A DNA stretch of 64,000 nt from Litomosoides sigmodontis (GCA_963070105.1 OY718808.1:434001-498000); one strand, 5' to 3'. Positions 26,738 to 39,816 are shown, numbered from the stretch's first letter. Made by a program: numbers and translations. Notes: generated by a model not told the origin, from the letters alone.

Positions 26738-28108
26738 CCCGTTTCCTCAATGCACAATAGAAAAGTGAGCATTTGCATTCCTTCCACTTCTTAAATTTTC
26801 ATCACTTCTAGTTTGATCGTATGTTCGACCCAAACTAGAAGTCATAAATTGCGCACCGCTTGCTCGACAAATGAAATGAACAAGTGCGCAGAAAGATTGC
26901 TTTAGAATAAATCAGTTTGGCAATTCTCGTCATCATGCCTGCTTAATGCTTAATATTTGAAAGGGAAATTGGAACGTGTATTTTAGAATTGAATGTAAAA
27001 ATATGTTTGCTTGCTTGTTTTTGCATGCGTTTTTGTTGGTTTTATTACACATTAGTGAATGCGATAAATATTTTACAAAAATGTTTTGAACGTATGTGAA
27101 TATTTAGGTTCCTATCTTTCAAGCGACAAAGAGATAGACAAATAGTTAAATTAGATTTCGATGTCACTTCTTTTTTTATTGTTTGATGGAGTATTAGGTT
27201 GATGATGCCTTCGAATTCGCTGTAATTTTTTTTTATACCTTTTTCCCATTCATGTTTGGTAGGTTCCGTTTTTATACGACTTCCTATAATCGTAGATATC
27301 AAATTTATATTTTTTCATAGATTTAAATTTAGCGGTTTTGGATTGAATAATGCTTATTAAAATAAATCAAGACGTTGGCGCCACTGAACATACATACTTC
27401 TAAGGTTTAATATGGAGCATGCTTAACTGTATGTCATTTTTGTTAAAAGTAATATTTATAATTTTAGAAAAACGTGGCTGTTAACTTCTTATTGGTATAG
27501 CAAATTCAAAATGCGATCGACTCATTAATTATTAATATTTCATTCTCAATATCTTCCTTTCAACTATTTATGTCATATTTTTTAGGCTTTCAATTCGTCA
27601 ATAATAAGAATAAAGAATGTCACATTCCATTAACTTTGGTGACATTTATCGTTTAATATATTCTTACAGTAACAGCTTCATAAATGTTTGCTGTTTTTGC
27701 ACCTCTTTGTAATTGATATTCCATTTCTTCAGCGATTCCTCCCTTTCCACATTCATTCGTTTCCGTGGAAAATATGCCACAAGATTTTTTCCACGTATCA
27801 GAAAAATGTTAGCTATTAAATGACTTGAGTGAAGCAACTTACTGGGCCGATCTTTATATTCAGGGAATTGCGATTGTTGTTTTTGTAAAGACAAAGTGAG
27901 TGGTACTGAGTATGAGTATAATAGATTGTCTAGGTCGTATCTATGAGAAAAGAAAATGTTTGAAGTGATCCAAAACCGATTCCAGTTATTGACGAAGGAC
28001 GAAATTATTCAAGTCTGAACGTCTGCTTCATATTTACTGATGAGAAATCTTCTTCATACGTAAAGAAGGCTATCAAAACTTCAAGAAAAAATTTGAGAGT
28101 TAGAAAAT
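26738..28108. other. Intergenic region 5' of the phosphoesterase gene
   Basis: About 1.4 kb between the assembly gap and the start of the MPPED-like gene; it should contain that gene's promoter. A short imperfect inverted repeat sits at 26801-26845. No gene seen. Confidence 0.5.
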
Positions 28109-30175
28109 ATGGCGGAACGAAATGCGGTGCCAGTTGATGCGTTATCACATAAACCGATCGAATTGTGGCGTAAATATTTGAAACAAGGACGTGTTTCTGA
28201 GCCAGTTAAACCGCTCCGGTAAGTTCAAAAGCACTTTATACTTTAAACGTTTGTAAATTTTTCAGAGCTAACTTTTTTCATGCAAATTAATTTATTGATA
28301 AGGAGTGAATGAAACATTCTTCATTGCTAATTTAATGTAATTATAAACAAAATTCTAATCATTGCTTTGTGTCTTTTTCAGGCTTGATACGCCGATTTTT
28401 GAAAATAAGGTAAGGTTTGTATGCATTTCCGATACTCATGAAAAGATGGAAGAACTACTGCCTCTGATACCAGACGGCGATGTACTTATCCACGCCGGTG
28501 ATTTTACAAATTATGGCGATATTGGTGAAGTGATCAAATTTAACGCCCAAATTGGTAGATTTGCAATTCGCTTTTATTTCATAACTTAAGCTTAATCAGT
28601 TTAGCACGTGTTCATCAGTAGTAGAAGGTCTACGATATTATATGGTCTCGTAAACCTTCCTCTTCCACTGCACTGTAGCTTCTTCTCCCTTAAAAATATT
28701 GTGTTATTTTGAAAATTCTCATCGGTAAGTCATTGTTAAATGTCAGGCAGTCTACCACACAAACATAAGATAGTCGTGGCGGGAAACCATGAAATTGGTT
28801 TTGAGGACGATGAGGAGTTAAATGAAAAGCAACTTGCTGGCTTAAATATGCTTGGTATCAACAAACCTTATGAATTGTTGACAAATTGCTCCTACTTGTG
28901 CGATCGACAAATTGAGGTAGTCAACTTTTAAATGTCGTCTGCTTTCTTAACTAATGGTCCAGGGTACTTTTTGAACAATTTCTCTCTTCAAAGAAGCCAT
29001 CAACCACTTATGGCTCTTGCGAATGACAAACATTAGCACAAACAAACAACTTGCGACGAGCCTATCAACTGATAAAGCTGTTAAGCAACACTTCGAAGGA
29101 AGAAAGACATGGAAAGACAAATAAAATAGAAAAGCAAAATACCGAAAGGAAATTTGGGAGATGAAATGGATCAACGAGTAACATAGGAAGTGTTTATTTT
29201 CAGTTAGAAGAGAGCGAACATTCTTCTTTCGTCAGTTTACTTTCTATCTTTCTTAAGTACATATACATAAGTCCAGTTTGATGATCGTATAGAGGCCAAC
29301 AACTCAGTGAAGACACGTGTGAAGGACACCTCTGTGCTAATTACTGGGAGAAAAACGGTTAAAAGAAAAAAGTGCAGAGAGAGGTCCAAAGAACTTACGA
29401 ACTTGTCATCCTTAATAAAAAAATATATCATTATCATCAGTCTCCTCCTCTCACTTCTATACGATAAGCTTTGGGAACAAGAAACTAATTAGTTATTGAC
29501 TGAATATGGATGATATTAAATACATGCACATGTCGATTATTAATAATACTTATCAATTATGGATAACTTTTAGGTTTACGGCTTGACAATCTATGGTGCT
29601 CCATGGCATCCAATGCCTGGTTATTCATTTTATCGCTCACGGGGTTATTCGATAATGCAAAAATGGAAAATTATTCCTTCTAAAGTCAATGTACTTGTTA
29701 CACATACGCCACCTCTCGGTAATATTTTAGTTTAAAATTTCATCAACTAATAGTATAGTCTTCCTATTTTCTTTTTTCCGGAAGCTTATCTTCTCAACAG
29801 GAATTTATTTCCTGGTTCAATTTTCTTTATAGTTGGAAGTCATAATTAATTACGAAGTAATAACTCATCTATTTATCCAACATTTCTTCTACAATTAGCA
29901 ACATTTTCAACAGAATTATTTCAGGACATGGTGACTTCAACAACTGGAATAGATGTGATGGAGTACTAGCTGGATGTGCAGACTTGTTAAATACGGTGGA
30001 AAAACGAGTTAAACCGAAGTATCATGTTTTCGGACACATCCATCAAATGCATGGCGTAACAACAAATGGCCATACCACCTTTATCAATGCGTCCATTTGC
30101 GATCACAAACTGAGGATAGAATATGACCCTATCATTTTCGACATCCCCCTACCATCCGGCTATAGCAAGGACTAG
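28109..30175 (+). CDS. MPPED: MPPED-family metallophosphoesterase
   Basis: Class III cyclic-nucleotide-phosphodiesterase-like metallophosphoesterase of the MPPED1/MPPED2 type. Five exons with matching phases: 28109-28218, 28382-28554, 28747-28916, 29574-29718, 29925-30175; 282 aa, close to the usual 290-330. All metal-binding motifs are present in order: RFVCISDTH (about residue 50), DVLIHAGDFTNYGD, KIVVAGNHE, YGAPWHP, NVLVTHTPPLG, HVFGHIHQMHG, and TTFINASICD near the end. The GHIH motif keeps the histidine that human MPPED2 has replaced by glycine, so this enzyme should be a fully competent dinuclear-metal phosphodiesterase. No signal peptide or membrane segment: cytosolic. The start is the first ATG before the conserved region; the N-terminal 45 residues are less conserved. 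Natural substrate unknown. Confidence 0.93.
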
Positions 30176-31063
30176 CTTCTCGTTGCGCTTTACAAGTACA
30201 TAATTTATCGAAACAAAGCTTCGACATTACTGAACAGAACCACTGCGATTCGTTCAGCCTTTTCTAAACAACAATGTTTTTATGCTTATTTTGGTAACTT
30301 CGGAAGTTAAGTGTGCCGAAAATGTATAAAATTGTATTTAGGGATGGAATTCAAATAACTTTCAAGAATTTTGAGGAGCGAAAAAAACACATTCCAAATC
30401 ACTTTTCAAACGGGCTGGTGATGTAATATACTTTGAAATATATCTGCTTCCTTTAGGAATGTTTACGAGGCATTGTAATTCGCGTCTGCGTTCCATTATC
30501 CTAGTTAAATATTTGCCAAAACTTCAAAAAAAAAGTATCCTACCAAGACTTTGACGTGAATAGCATATTTCTGTTTACTTCAAAGAGCATCTGTCGTGAA
30601 TCCAAAAGTCATTATTTAACTGTATTCAATTTTTAGCTCGAACTAATTAATGTGTTGCATCTGTCCTAAATATTGTTGACTTAAGGTGCCCGTTGTCATT
30701 CAGTATAAATTAGCGGTTGAATGTGAGACTTTATATGTAATTCTGACATGGGTTTTAGCTGAACATACAAATATGAAACAGAACATTAAATCTCTGAAAA
30801 TACCGGACAGACATATGAACACACACATATGAACTTGTGAAAATAAATTATCAGGTCAGCATTACACTTCATTCGCATGATAAAACTCGCAAAATTAAAA
30901 TAAGAACACTAGAATCACTGGTTGCAACATGCATCATAGAAATATTTTAGAAAATAATTAAAATTCTAGTCGAAAAATGAGTGAAGTAAAGTACTGAAAC
31001 GGAACTGATACATACAGGAATGCAATATTCTACAGCTACTTCCAAATAAATTGCAGCAATCCC
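30176..31063. other. Convergent 3' region, MPPED-like gene and HMG-CoA synthase
   Basis: About 890 bp separating two convergent genes; it must hold both 3' UTRs. An AATAAA at 30842-30847 on the plus strand could serve the phosphoesterase gene. No other feature. Confidence 0.5.
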
Positions 31064-34000
31064 CTAACTGGATGTTTGTGCATAATACCGTCTGTACTTG
31101 TCCCCAATATTCATCAGATAATATGTATCAGGAAACAGGCCAAATTCATTCATCAAATTATTTCTTACACCTTCTGGTCTGTACGGAGCTGAAATAAGTT
31201 GGATTCTTCCTGAGCAAACTTATATGGACAACTCACATGACTGTAAAATAATTCAAGAATATCTTATCACATGCACTTAAATCTGTTACTATCAATTATG
31301 AATGTTATTAAAGCTGCTCATATGCTCAAGATTTGAGAAAACTTTCGGCTTCTTTAAACAGGCACAGATTGAAGGAGGGATTTGCAGAGATTCGACAAAC
31401 AAGCACAGATGTTACAGAAAAAAAGATATTACAGAAAACATTTTACCTGTACTTGACAGAAGCTTTTCCCTGAGAGCCAAGATTTCGCTGTAACGCTGTG
31501 GATCTATACATAAACGTTTCTCCAGTAATGCAACAGCTGCATCTGCACTTCTTTTCATCTGAGTACACTGGTCTTTACCATCTGCAAAACGTGACATTAC
31601 TTAATTTGAGAGTTGGTTCCACATTTCTTAATAACGATTACTATGCTGCGTACGTTATCCAATGCTTACCACCCAAGATATAATCAATGTGAACTTTCAG
31701 CCTGCGATCAACGTAGAAACAAAAGAAAAAAATGTGCAATGGCAGTTCAGAATTTCAACTTTCATTAAATCGTAAAAAAGTATAAGGGATAATACTACAA
31801 AAGCTCAAAAGAATAAAACATAAAGTTCTCTCATGCTTTACAATTTTTTTAAGGCAAATAAAAAAACTTGGGAATAGTGCCTGGTAGAAAAGAGGCTAAC
31901 CTTTTTCTAGTACCAGTAATCGAGCAGAAAACATTGCTGCAGCTGCTCCGCTACCGTATGAGAAAAATAAAAGTCGATAACCACCTAAACATTTTTCATC
32001 GGACAAACTGAAAAAAAAACTCATATTTAATGTCGTTCGTTTAATTAATAAAATACTTATAAGAGCACAAAATCGCTAATGATACAATCATATAACAGCA
32101 GACTAATACGCTCTAAAAATATAGATAGTAAAGCGTGAAATCCATTAGTCACTTGCGATAATTTGATTTTTCTGCTTAGCGACTAAACACTGGTATCTTG
32201 CTTATTTTCCTGTATAACACTATATAACACTCTAATTTCCCAATGTCATCGCTATCAGATATAAATGTCAGTGATATGAAATTTTATGAGAAGTCTAATA
32301 CTATTTGAAAAAACGATTTAAAAAAATGATATACGCTTAGGTGAGATAATAAACTGATTTAAAGAAAAGTGCGACAGTTCTTTCGTTTCACCACATTATC
32401 CGCTAAAGTCATTAAGAGAAATACCTTAAAACTTACCTATGAAAAAAAGAAATGAGTTGTAAATACAGTGATGCTGTATATGTATTTCCAATTCGACGAT
32501 TTAGCAGCAGAAACGGTTCCGTTTTTTCAGTCCAAAGTTTTGCGCTTATTTGCGTTGTCATTTTAGCAAAATCGCGACTCATGTAATTTAGTTCTCGTGG
32601 TTCAAGCAAAAACCTGCAAAAGAAAGCAATAAATACTGTTTCCTCGAAAAATTTAAGAAAAGGTCTCTCTGGAATAAAGGGCAATCTTTCATAAGTTTGG
32701 TTATAATTGTGGGTAAACCGATCAAACTGATGAATGTTACTTTACCGAATATTTTATACGTTCTTATGAAGAATGAAACTTTCTAGGGCCATGACACTGA
32801 AATACATCAAGGCTCATATCTCAAATAATGTTAGTGTATTCAAAATTCCCAAATAAAATCTAACTCAGAAGGCTTGGCTCGTTCGACATTTACCAAATGA
32901 TCACTTAATCCACGCTTAAAATCGATAAATGCCAGCACACCAAGGGCTTTTTGAACAAGACGGGTGAATGGACAGTGAAAAAGCACAGCATCAAAATTCG
33001 ACACGTTCACTGCTGGAATTAAACACAGTGCATCAGTTATATTCTCATTTTTAGTTTGAATTTAACTTAGCACAGCTTGTACAAAGCAATTTTAATATTA
33101 ATAAAAAAATGCACACTTCAAATTTCAAAAATTTAAGACCTTCATCCCTCAATTTTTCAGATTTCTGGCAGTATAATTTATAAGCTTCGTCTACGGCAGT
33201 GAGATAAGCCTGCAAGCTAGCTTGGCCTTCGACAATGGGGTATTCTGAAGGTACAGGTTGATTTGGCTTGTAAAAATCGCAAACATCGACCATATACGTC
33301 GCACGAAGCCCTCTTTCAAATGACAATACTGCATTTGGACCAACCAATGCAGCAAAGGCTCCAACTCCTATAAAAAAGACCAAAAAATAATCATACTAAA
33401 AAAGAAAAGCATGTGAGATAAAAAGTGTTTCTGTTAAGACCACCTATTTTACCAGAAAGAAACCAATACAGTTCATTAGTCTACAATTCGCTTCCTCTAT
33501 TTTAAAATCAAATCCGGATATTTCAAGCTCAAATCCTAAAACTTAAGATTCTTGATCCTTATCCAATAATAATTTATATGTTCTACAACATACATACCGC
33601 CCGTACATCGTGCAGGTCCAGCACCATAAACAGCTATATCTGCCATAACAACAATTGCATAGCGCCCTGAAATTAAGCAAAACTAAAGTGAAGTACTTCT
33701 CACTCAATAAATAAAAACTAAAAGTTTCTAAGTTACAATAATTGAAAAGAAATTGAATTACGTCACAGCAACCCGTGACACATGAAGTAAAATCCAAAAT
33801 ACTCACTTTCAAATTCCCAGTTAGCATGAATCCAATCAATAGCATGAAATAAGGCTTGAGTACCGCCATAACATGCATTTTTTACATCAACTCCTTCAAT
33901 ATCACAATTTCCTTCGAATAATTTCATCAACGAAGTTTTGACACTTTTGCTTTTGTCCGTTAGCGTTTCCGTTCCAACACAAAGGAAACCGATATCATTA

Positions 34001-34959
34001 GCGGAAAGCTGCAACAAACAGTTTATGAACTTAATTATTTACTTCTTTAGTGTCGCTGGAATTATGATGAGTGTATTATGGTGTCACATTAAAAGTACAG
34101 TGCAAAGTAACATTTTCAAGTGTGCAGTGAGTGTGGGGTTTATCTCTACAAATACATTGTATGGACATTTCCAAAAGGCTTTAATGCAAATAAAAATCAT
34201 AACTATGCTGAATAACAAGAAAATATCTAGATGCACACAGCCTTCGAACTTCACGCTATGTTCATTGTTACACATACGTTTAATTATTCATTTTTTGCGA
34301 AAATTTCTACTGACACTTGCAAAACTATTTATATTAAAATTCATTACACTTGCATACAACAAAAATCATGCTTTATAATTCCTTAGTAATTTCGATACAA
34401 CTGTTAAACAAATAGACGTAATATCTTCGTGGTCAGCACAGAAACTCATTTCCTCTTGTCCAAGACCAACGGTATATTTCCCTTTTTCAACATTGTCATA
34501 CTGAAACAGAACTAAAATGTAAATAGTGAAATTTAAAAATTCCTTGAATCAATACCGAAATAAGCAAACGGCCGACGGAAAATAGCAAATGAAGGATGAA
34601 ATAGCATGGAGATAGAAAACAAAACGGAATATTATGCAATGTAGGATAAGGAGAACGAAAGAAAAAGGAAGAATGAGAAAACCAGGGAGTAAACAAAAAA
34701 GTGGTCGGTAAAACAAACGATCACTTAATCTTAGCAGTGTTTTCCTTTCCATTTGATAGAAATAATTTCTGAAACTACTCGTAAAAAACAAAGGTCAACC
34801 ACAAACAGACATTCCTAACATGAATTACATAAATATGAACACTAATAATTACGCTACCGTTTCAAGATCCTTCTGATTTACATACAATTTCGGAATATAC
34901 AGCTCTATACCTCGTATACCAACTTGATCAGCTAACGGTAGCTCCCGTCTGGCTCTCAT
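31064..34959 (-). CDS. hmgs-1: Hydroxymethylglutaryl-CoA synthase
   Basis: Condenses acetyl-CoA with acetoacetyl-CoA to HMG-CoA, the step before HMG-CoA reductase in the mevalonate pathway. Nematodes do not make sterols and use this pathway for dolichol, ubiquinone and prenyl groups. Eleven exons in gene order: 34858-34959, 34372-34500, 33807-34008, 33598-33666, 33140-33367, 32865-33012, 32437-32613, 31901-32007, 31670-31693, 31447-31581, 31064-31188; 481 aa, slightly shorter than usual. Catalytic landmarks: the glutamate in [14 protein letters not shown], the cysteine in VKNACYGG, the histidine in [13 protein letters not shown]; also [15 protein letters not shown] and [14 protein letters not shown]. 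No mitochondrial presequence, so cytosolic. Exon 2 appears to end at a GC donor (AAA|GCATGA) and exon 9 is only 24 nt. A TTTCAG acceptor lies 10 nt upstream of the ATG, suggesting a 5' UTR intron or trans-splicing. Confidence 0.97.
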
Positions 34960-35803
34960 CCTGGAACGGCTGAAAGGAAGTGTAGCATGTAAATATTTCG
35001 AAATTTGACAGTAAAAAACGTACTCGCAAAAATAAGCTAATTTGTCGCAGGAAGAAATTCCCCAACGAATACATGAAGATTGCTTTTCCGTAACATGAGC
35101 AAATCTGCTGGGAATGCTACCAAAAGACGAAAAGTTAAGTGAAAGACGATTTGACTTGAAACAGCGAGATTATACAATCAGACAACTGATAATCACAAAA
35201 GCTCCATCACACAGACGATAAGGAAACAAGGTTACAGTTGCGAAATAACAAGTAAATACTCCGCAAGTAAGTAAAAGTAACAGGTGCAGGGATGCAGAGG
35301 GCGGCCGGGAAAGAATCGCTGAAAGAACGATTATTGGCCAATTAATCCTAAACCTCCCGCGCAAGGGACATCAGTGAAATGAGGTGGAACCGAAGTTAAC
35401 CGTTCTGCTCTATCACTTAACAGCACCTATTAGGTTGCCGCAGTTTGAGAGTACCTCGTCTCCTTACATTCCTTTCTCAGCGCAGATTTCACCCCCGCGG
35501 TCCACACTTCCTTCAGCAGTCTAACTGACCGATGCTCCCAGTCACCGCTGCAACAGTGATTCCCGTGATATCCACCCCCTTCCTGATCTTCAAACCAATA
35601 CTCTTTTAAAAGTTTCAGTAACGCCCGCTCACTCCTAACACGTATGACGTCCTTTCCTTTCCATCCTTCCTAAACCATGCATTCCTTCCTCGCTTCCTAG
35701 CTTTTGACATTTTCTCGCTTTTTCCATGATAATAATGCCTGAGAAATCCTTTCTTTGCTTCTCACATTTTCATTCCTCTCAAGCAAACTATTTCATTCCG
35801 AAG
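34960..35803. other. Divergent promoter region, HMG-CoA synthase and orphan gene
   Basis: About 0.8 kb between the start of the minus-strand HMG-CoA synthase and the first supported exon of the plus-strand orphan membrane gene. It should contain both promoters and the missing first exon of the orphan gene. It is somewhat richer in G+C than the surroundings (35.4-35.7 kb). No specific element recognised. Confidence 0.5.
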
Positions 35804-37853
35804 GAGCGAAATTGAAGTGCCACTTGGAGTTCCTTTCAGTCTTCCCGAAGAACGTGTGAAGAAGAGAGGAGAGGATATCGTCAAATTACCGCACGAGGAA
35901 TACGCAACAAACAGTATGAAATTCTACTCCATTTAAATATGAAATTTGCAGTTAGCACTGCGCAAAATTTCTCTGTGCAACCATGCCATCTATATGGCTA
36001 AGCAGTGGAAGAGATGAGGCCTTTTTATGAAAACCTTCTCAGAAAGAGTCCTCTAAAGCCTGGAACGCCGGAAGTTGGAGAGAGGTAAGTGAACCTGTCT
36101 CAATTATCTACTTTGTCCGGTGGATATGGCTATGTAATTTACCGCATTCGATTTAACTTTTCGACGGATTCAATAATTTCAAATATGCATATTTTCATTG
36201 TAATATTCAAAGAACTAATGTGGAGAATTTTGAGTTAGTAAATACGCGTATGTGCGGGCGGCCTTCCGAACGTATATCGTTCTTTGACTTAATATCCTAA
36301 GATCAACAGGTTTAGCTAGGAATATAATATTTGAGAAAACAGAGGAAAGACCACACGTACCACTGACCAACGTTCTGAGATGAAATTCCGCAACATTTCA
36401 GATTCTCTTCCTGGGGAAATATTGAGAGATTAGCAAAAGTTGCACAGTTAATTAAATTCAAATTTTATTTGAAATTTCATTCATTTGATGGAATGAATGA
36501 ATTCGAAACAAGAACAGTGTAGTAGTTCATACGCAGTGGTTCCTTAACGGCAAATTAAACGTTAATATGTGCATTAATTTAAAATTAAAATCAAATTTCA
36601 CTAAAAGGTTATTTTATTCCAAGCATAACTTCCATACGGTTGTGCTCACTGCGGATTGCTGACTTTATGTGACAAATAGTTCGAGATGCGATTTGGTACC
36701 AGCCTAATTGAAAATTAACTTGCTAGTTTAAGACTTTTTTTTGTTCCGTGTATTCCCTTTGTCACTAATATTGCTCAGAGTATTGCAAAAAATTTAGGTA
36801 TTGTCCCATTTCTCGTAGCAATGTTAGCAGTTACTGGAAGCGACGGTTCAAGTTTAGACATTGCCCTTGCATTTGTAAAATATACAGGAGCCCAATTCAC
36901 ATTTGAAGAGGCGAGCTGTTTCTTGCAATTTTTCATTCCTTACATTTCGCCCTGTTAAATATGAAGGAAGGAATTGTGCTCGAGCGGTAAGCGCAATTTA
37001 GGTGGTCGAAGTGATGCCTTACGTTAACAAACCATTGGATGATATCGTCGATGCATTGCGACTTTCGCCGCTTGTAATTGCTATGGCAGACGAGTTTGTC
37101 TTCACCATTTCCAGAACAATGAAGTAAGTAGCTTTCACGTTTTACGTGCTTTCGCTACTTTTGACGGCAATGACGTGCTGAATACAGAAATGCGCTAGAA
37201 GTGTTGAGAGCGAGAAAGGAGGGAGAAGCTTTTCTTGGAGTCTGATGATCGTTGTCGCAGACGCCATGAATGATTTCAATCGCATTTTCAGGAAGAAAAG
37301 AAATTAATCATTTTTCTTGTGAAAATGATTCCGCACGTAATGGATTTAAGTAATAATAGAGGTGCATTTTAGCAAAACTATCAATTTTATAACTCTAACT
37401 TTTTCGTTTGCTTTTAGAAGGATAGCGTTCGATCTTGTCATATTCGGCTATCTCATCCCCTCGGCGGTCATCATCCTGGTAACTATTCTTACATGTTGGT
37501 ATATACGTGAAGAAATACGTAACCTGTATCCAATGCTCGTGCCGGTTTGTTAATGAATTTGTTTTAAAGAAAAAAAAAATAATTGCAAAAATAATTGATG
37601 ATTCGCCGAAACGACATGCTGAATTGTAGCACTTCCACAGCGGTTGATTGAATTCCGGAAATAACCTAGTGGAAATGGAAATAACTGTTCGACAAAAGTA
37701 CATCGAAGTAATTAAAAAGTAAAATTTCAGTTCCCTGTTGCAAAGAAGGCGTGTGATCAATTTCTTCAACAAATGGACAAAGAACTTATCAAGAAGTTGA
37801 AAAAGAAACAAGTGACGGAAGACGCGACTGTAACTGAGACTCAAAACACTTGA
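35804..37853 (+). CDS. Unidentified membrane protein, 5' end incomplete
   Basis: Function not recognised. Phase-consistent exons: about 35804-35913, 36003-36084, 36781-36910, 37002-37123, 37418-37544, 37731-37853 (stop TGA). The first listed exon has no ATG before an upstream in-frame stop at 35733, so at least one earlier exon is missing. The visible part (about 230 residues) begins with a charged stretch (EIEVPLGVPFSLPEERVKKR), then EEMRPFYENLLRKSPLKPG, a hydrophobic stretch (NLGIVPFLVAMLAVTG), a helical region (NKPLDDIVDALRLSPLVIAM), a clear membrane segment (VIFGYLIPSAVIILVTILTC) and a lysine-rich C-terminal tail (MDKELIKKLKKKQ) ending TETQNT. Exon 36781-36910 appears to use a GC donor (GAG|GCGAGC), the only junction giving matching phase. 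AATAAA at 38018. Exon 36781 and its acceptor are the least certain parts. Confidence 0.6.
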
Positions 37854-38017
37854 AACATATGACGATGTTGTCCACGTCACTAAATCGTTTCGCGAGCTAA
37901 AATAGCCTCTCTAAAGATATTTTAATTTTCCTTTTCACTCCCATAGCACTGGCGTATTATTCCCTCCAACTGATCTGTTTCAATTGTGATTTAAACTCTA
38001 CTGAGCTCATTCCACTA

Positions 38018-38023
38018 AATAAA
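38018..38023 (+). terminator. Polyadenylation signal AATAAA of the orphan membrane gene
   Basis: Canonical AATAAA hexamer 165 bases downstream of the TGA stop at 37851-37853, on the coding strand. A plausible 3' end of the transcript, but not proven. Confidence 0.5.
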
Positions 38024-39043
38024 GCAAATTTCAACTATTTGCAGCATATCATCACCGAATATCTTATTTTTTAAAGCATTTGTTTCAATATCTCCCATCC
38101 TCGAATTATCTAATGAAGGTTAAATTTCGAAACAAATTCCACGACTCTTTTGTAGCTAAAGAATCGCTGTCGTCCCTTTAACGTAGAACACATTAGCAAG
38201 AGGAAAGTAACAAATAGCTAGTTTAAAATTAATCATAGAACAGAGTGGAAACCAAGAAAGCACAGTGCAATAAAAAATTGGTGTCCGAAGAATTCTTGTG
38301 CTCGCTACAACGACAAAGCAAAAATAACAGAAGCAGCATCTCCACCTCATTATCCAACAACTTATGCAAAACTTTGATATTAACTATCGAAGTTGATAAG
38401 TGTGACGTGAGAGGTGGACGGATATTCCATGGATAAGGCTACCTAGCAATTGATGGGAGCATCAATTCGTTCAAATCAGTCCTAAAATGCGAATAGCATC
38501 ATGTTGAGTGAAGTAGCGTGGGAAAGCTCTCGTCCAGTAATCGGTGAATGAAGAAGTAATTAATAGAAATTGAATTGAATCACTTAGCTTTTCTTGCGTT
38601 GGTAAGGGAAATTTTTAGCAGCATTTTTCTCACAACAAACATCAGAACAAAAATCAAGTGTAAATAATGGAAATTTTCATTTTTTTAAACTCTCAGTTAA
38701 ATTCTATGAAATGTTTTTTTGCGTTATTAAATTAGCATTAAATTCAGGAATGCCAATTAATCCCAGAAGAGAGAGACAGAGAGAGGGAGGGATACTTTGC
38801 TCTCTTCTCATCATCCCACACACCTGTCTTTCATCGCGGAAGAGGAGGAAGGAGAAGAAACCGTTGCTTACTCAGCAAATACATTTAAATGCTTTAATGC
38901 ATACGCACATTTCCTTCTTACACATAATTAACCTGTTTTTCATTTCTTTTTCTGTAAATTTTGATGAATCGATCGATTGAAATGATTGGATGAAATTGCT
39001 CGGAATGATTTCATTAGAATACAACTGCAATTGTTGTGAAGCA

Positions 39044-39060
39044 GGGGGGGGGGGGGGGGG
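39044..39060 (+). repeat. Poly-G run (17 G)
   Basis: Uninterrupted run of 17 guanines in an AT-rich background, followed by AGG. Able to form a G-quadruplex. Exact length may be affected by sequencing error. Confidence 0.9.
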
Positions 39061-39780
39061 AGGAAAGGAAAATATGTCCCATTGTCCTGTGCTTCGACAA
39101 GTTTGACCAAATGCCATTCAACACCCTTTTTTTCCACTTTCTTTACTGACACCGCTCAGACACAAACGTTTACCATACGTTTAATTTAAGCTGAAAAAAA
39201 CAAGCAAAAAACCATTTGATTGATATGTTTTGCTTTTTCCTTTAAATTTCATTTTTCCTTCCCTATGATTGATTGTTTGTCTTCTTAATCTTTCATTCTT
39301 TAACTTTAATTATGAATCCTTTACGGATATTAAATTTGAATCTTTCAATCGTTAATTTACTTCATATTATTTGTTAAACTTTGTCATTTATCAAAGTAGG
39401 CATTATCGAATTGATTTTACAAAGCTGTAAACTTGAAATTTGTTTCGCCTTTTTTTAATTTCTGTTTCAGAAGTAAAATTTGCGGCAGTTAACACATTTT
39501 ATGCTCTAAATGAAATGTCAATTGTTGTGAATTCTTTCAAAATGTACTCTTCTCGATTAAATGGATGAAATATGCATATATCTTCATTATCGTCCCACTT
39601 TCGGGCCTATTTTCAGGCGCTAAGTCATTTATTTTCCTCTCTTAAGAAATGAATTAAATTTTAAGACAAAAATTTTGCTCTTTTGTTTTGCTATTTTTCA
39701 AATGCCTTGGGATGTGTTCTGCAATTTTGATCATTCGACAAAACTTCATATCCAAAATCAACCTTCCTGTCGTTAATTCT

Positions 39781-39816
39781 TCCCTTTCTCTTTCTCTCTG
39801 TCTCTCTCTCTCTCTG
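39781..39816. repeat. (TC)n tract
   Basis: TC-rich dinucleotide tract. The Arg-Glu repeats read from the other strand are artefacts. Confidence 0.9.

Noticed and set aside
25681..26787. Open frames of 175-368 codons with Ile-Tyr-Tyr or Asn-Ile-Tyr repeats
   Set aside because: They are translations of the 9-bp satellite and, in part, of the 200-N gap.
33543..33878. 111-codon minus-strand open frame with hydrophobic stretches
   Set aside because: It reads in the wrong frame through an intron and exons of HMG-CoA synthase.
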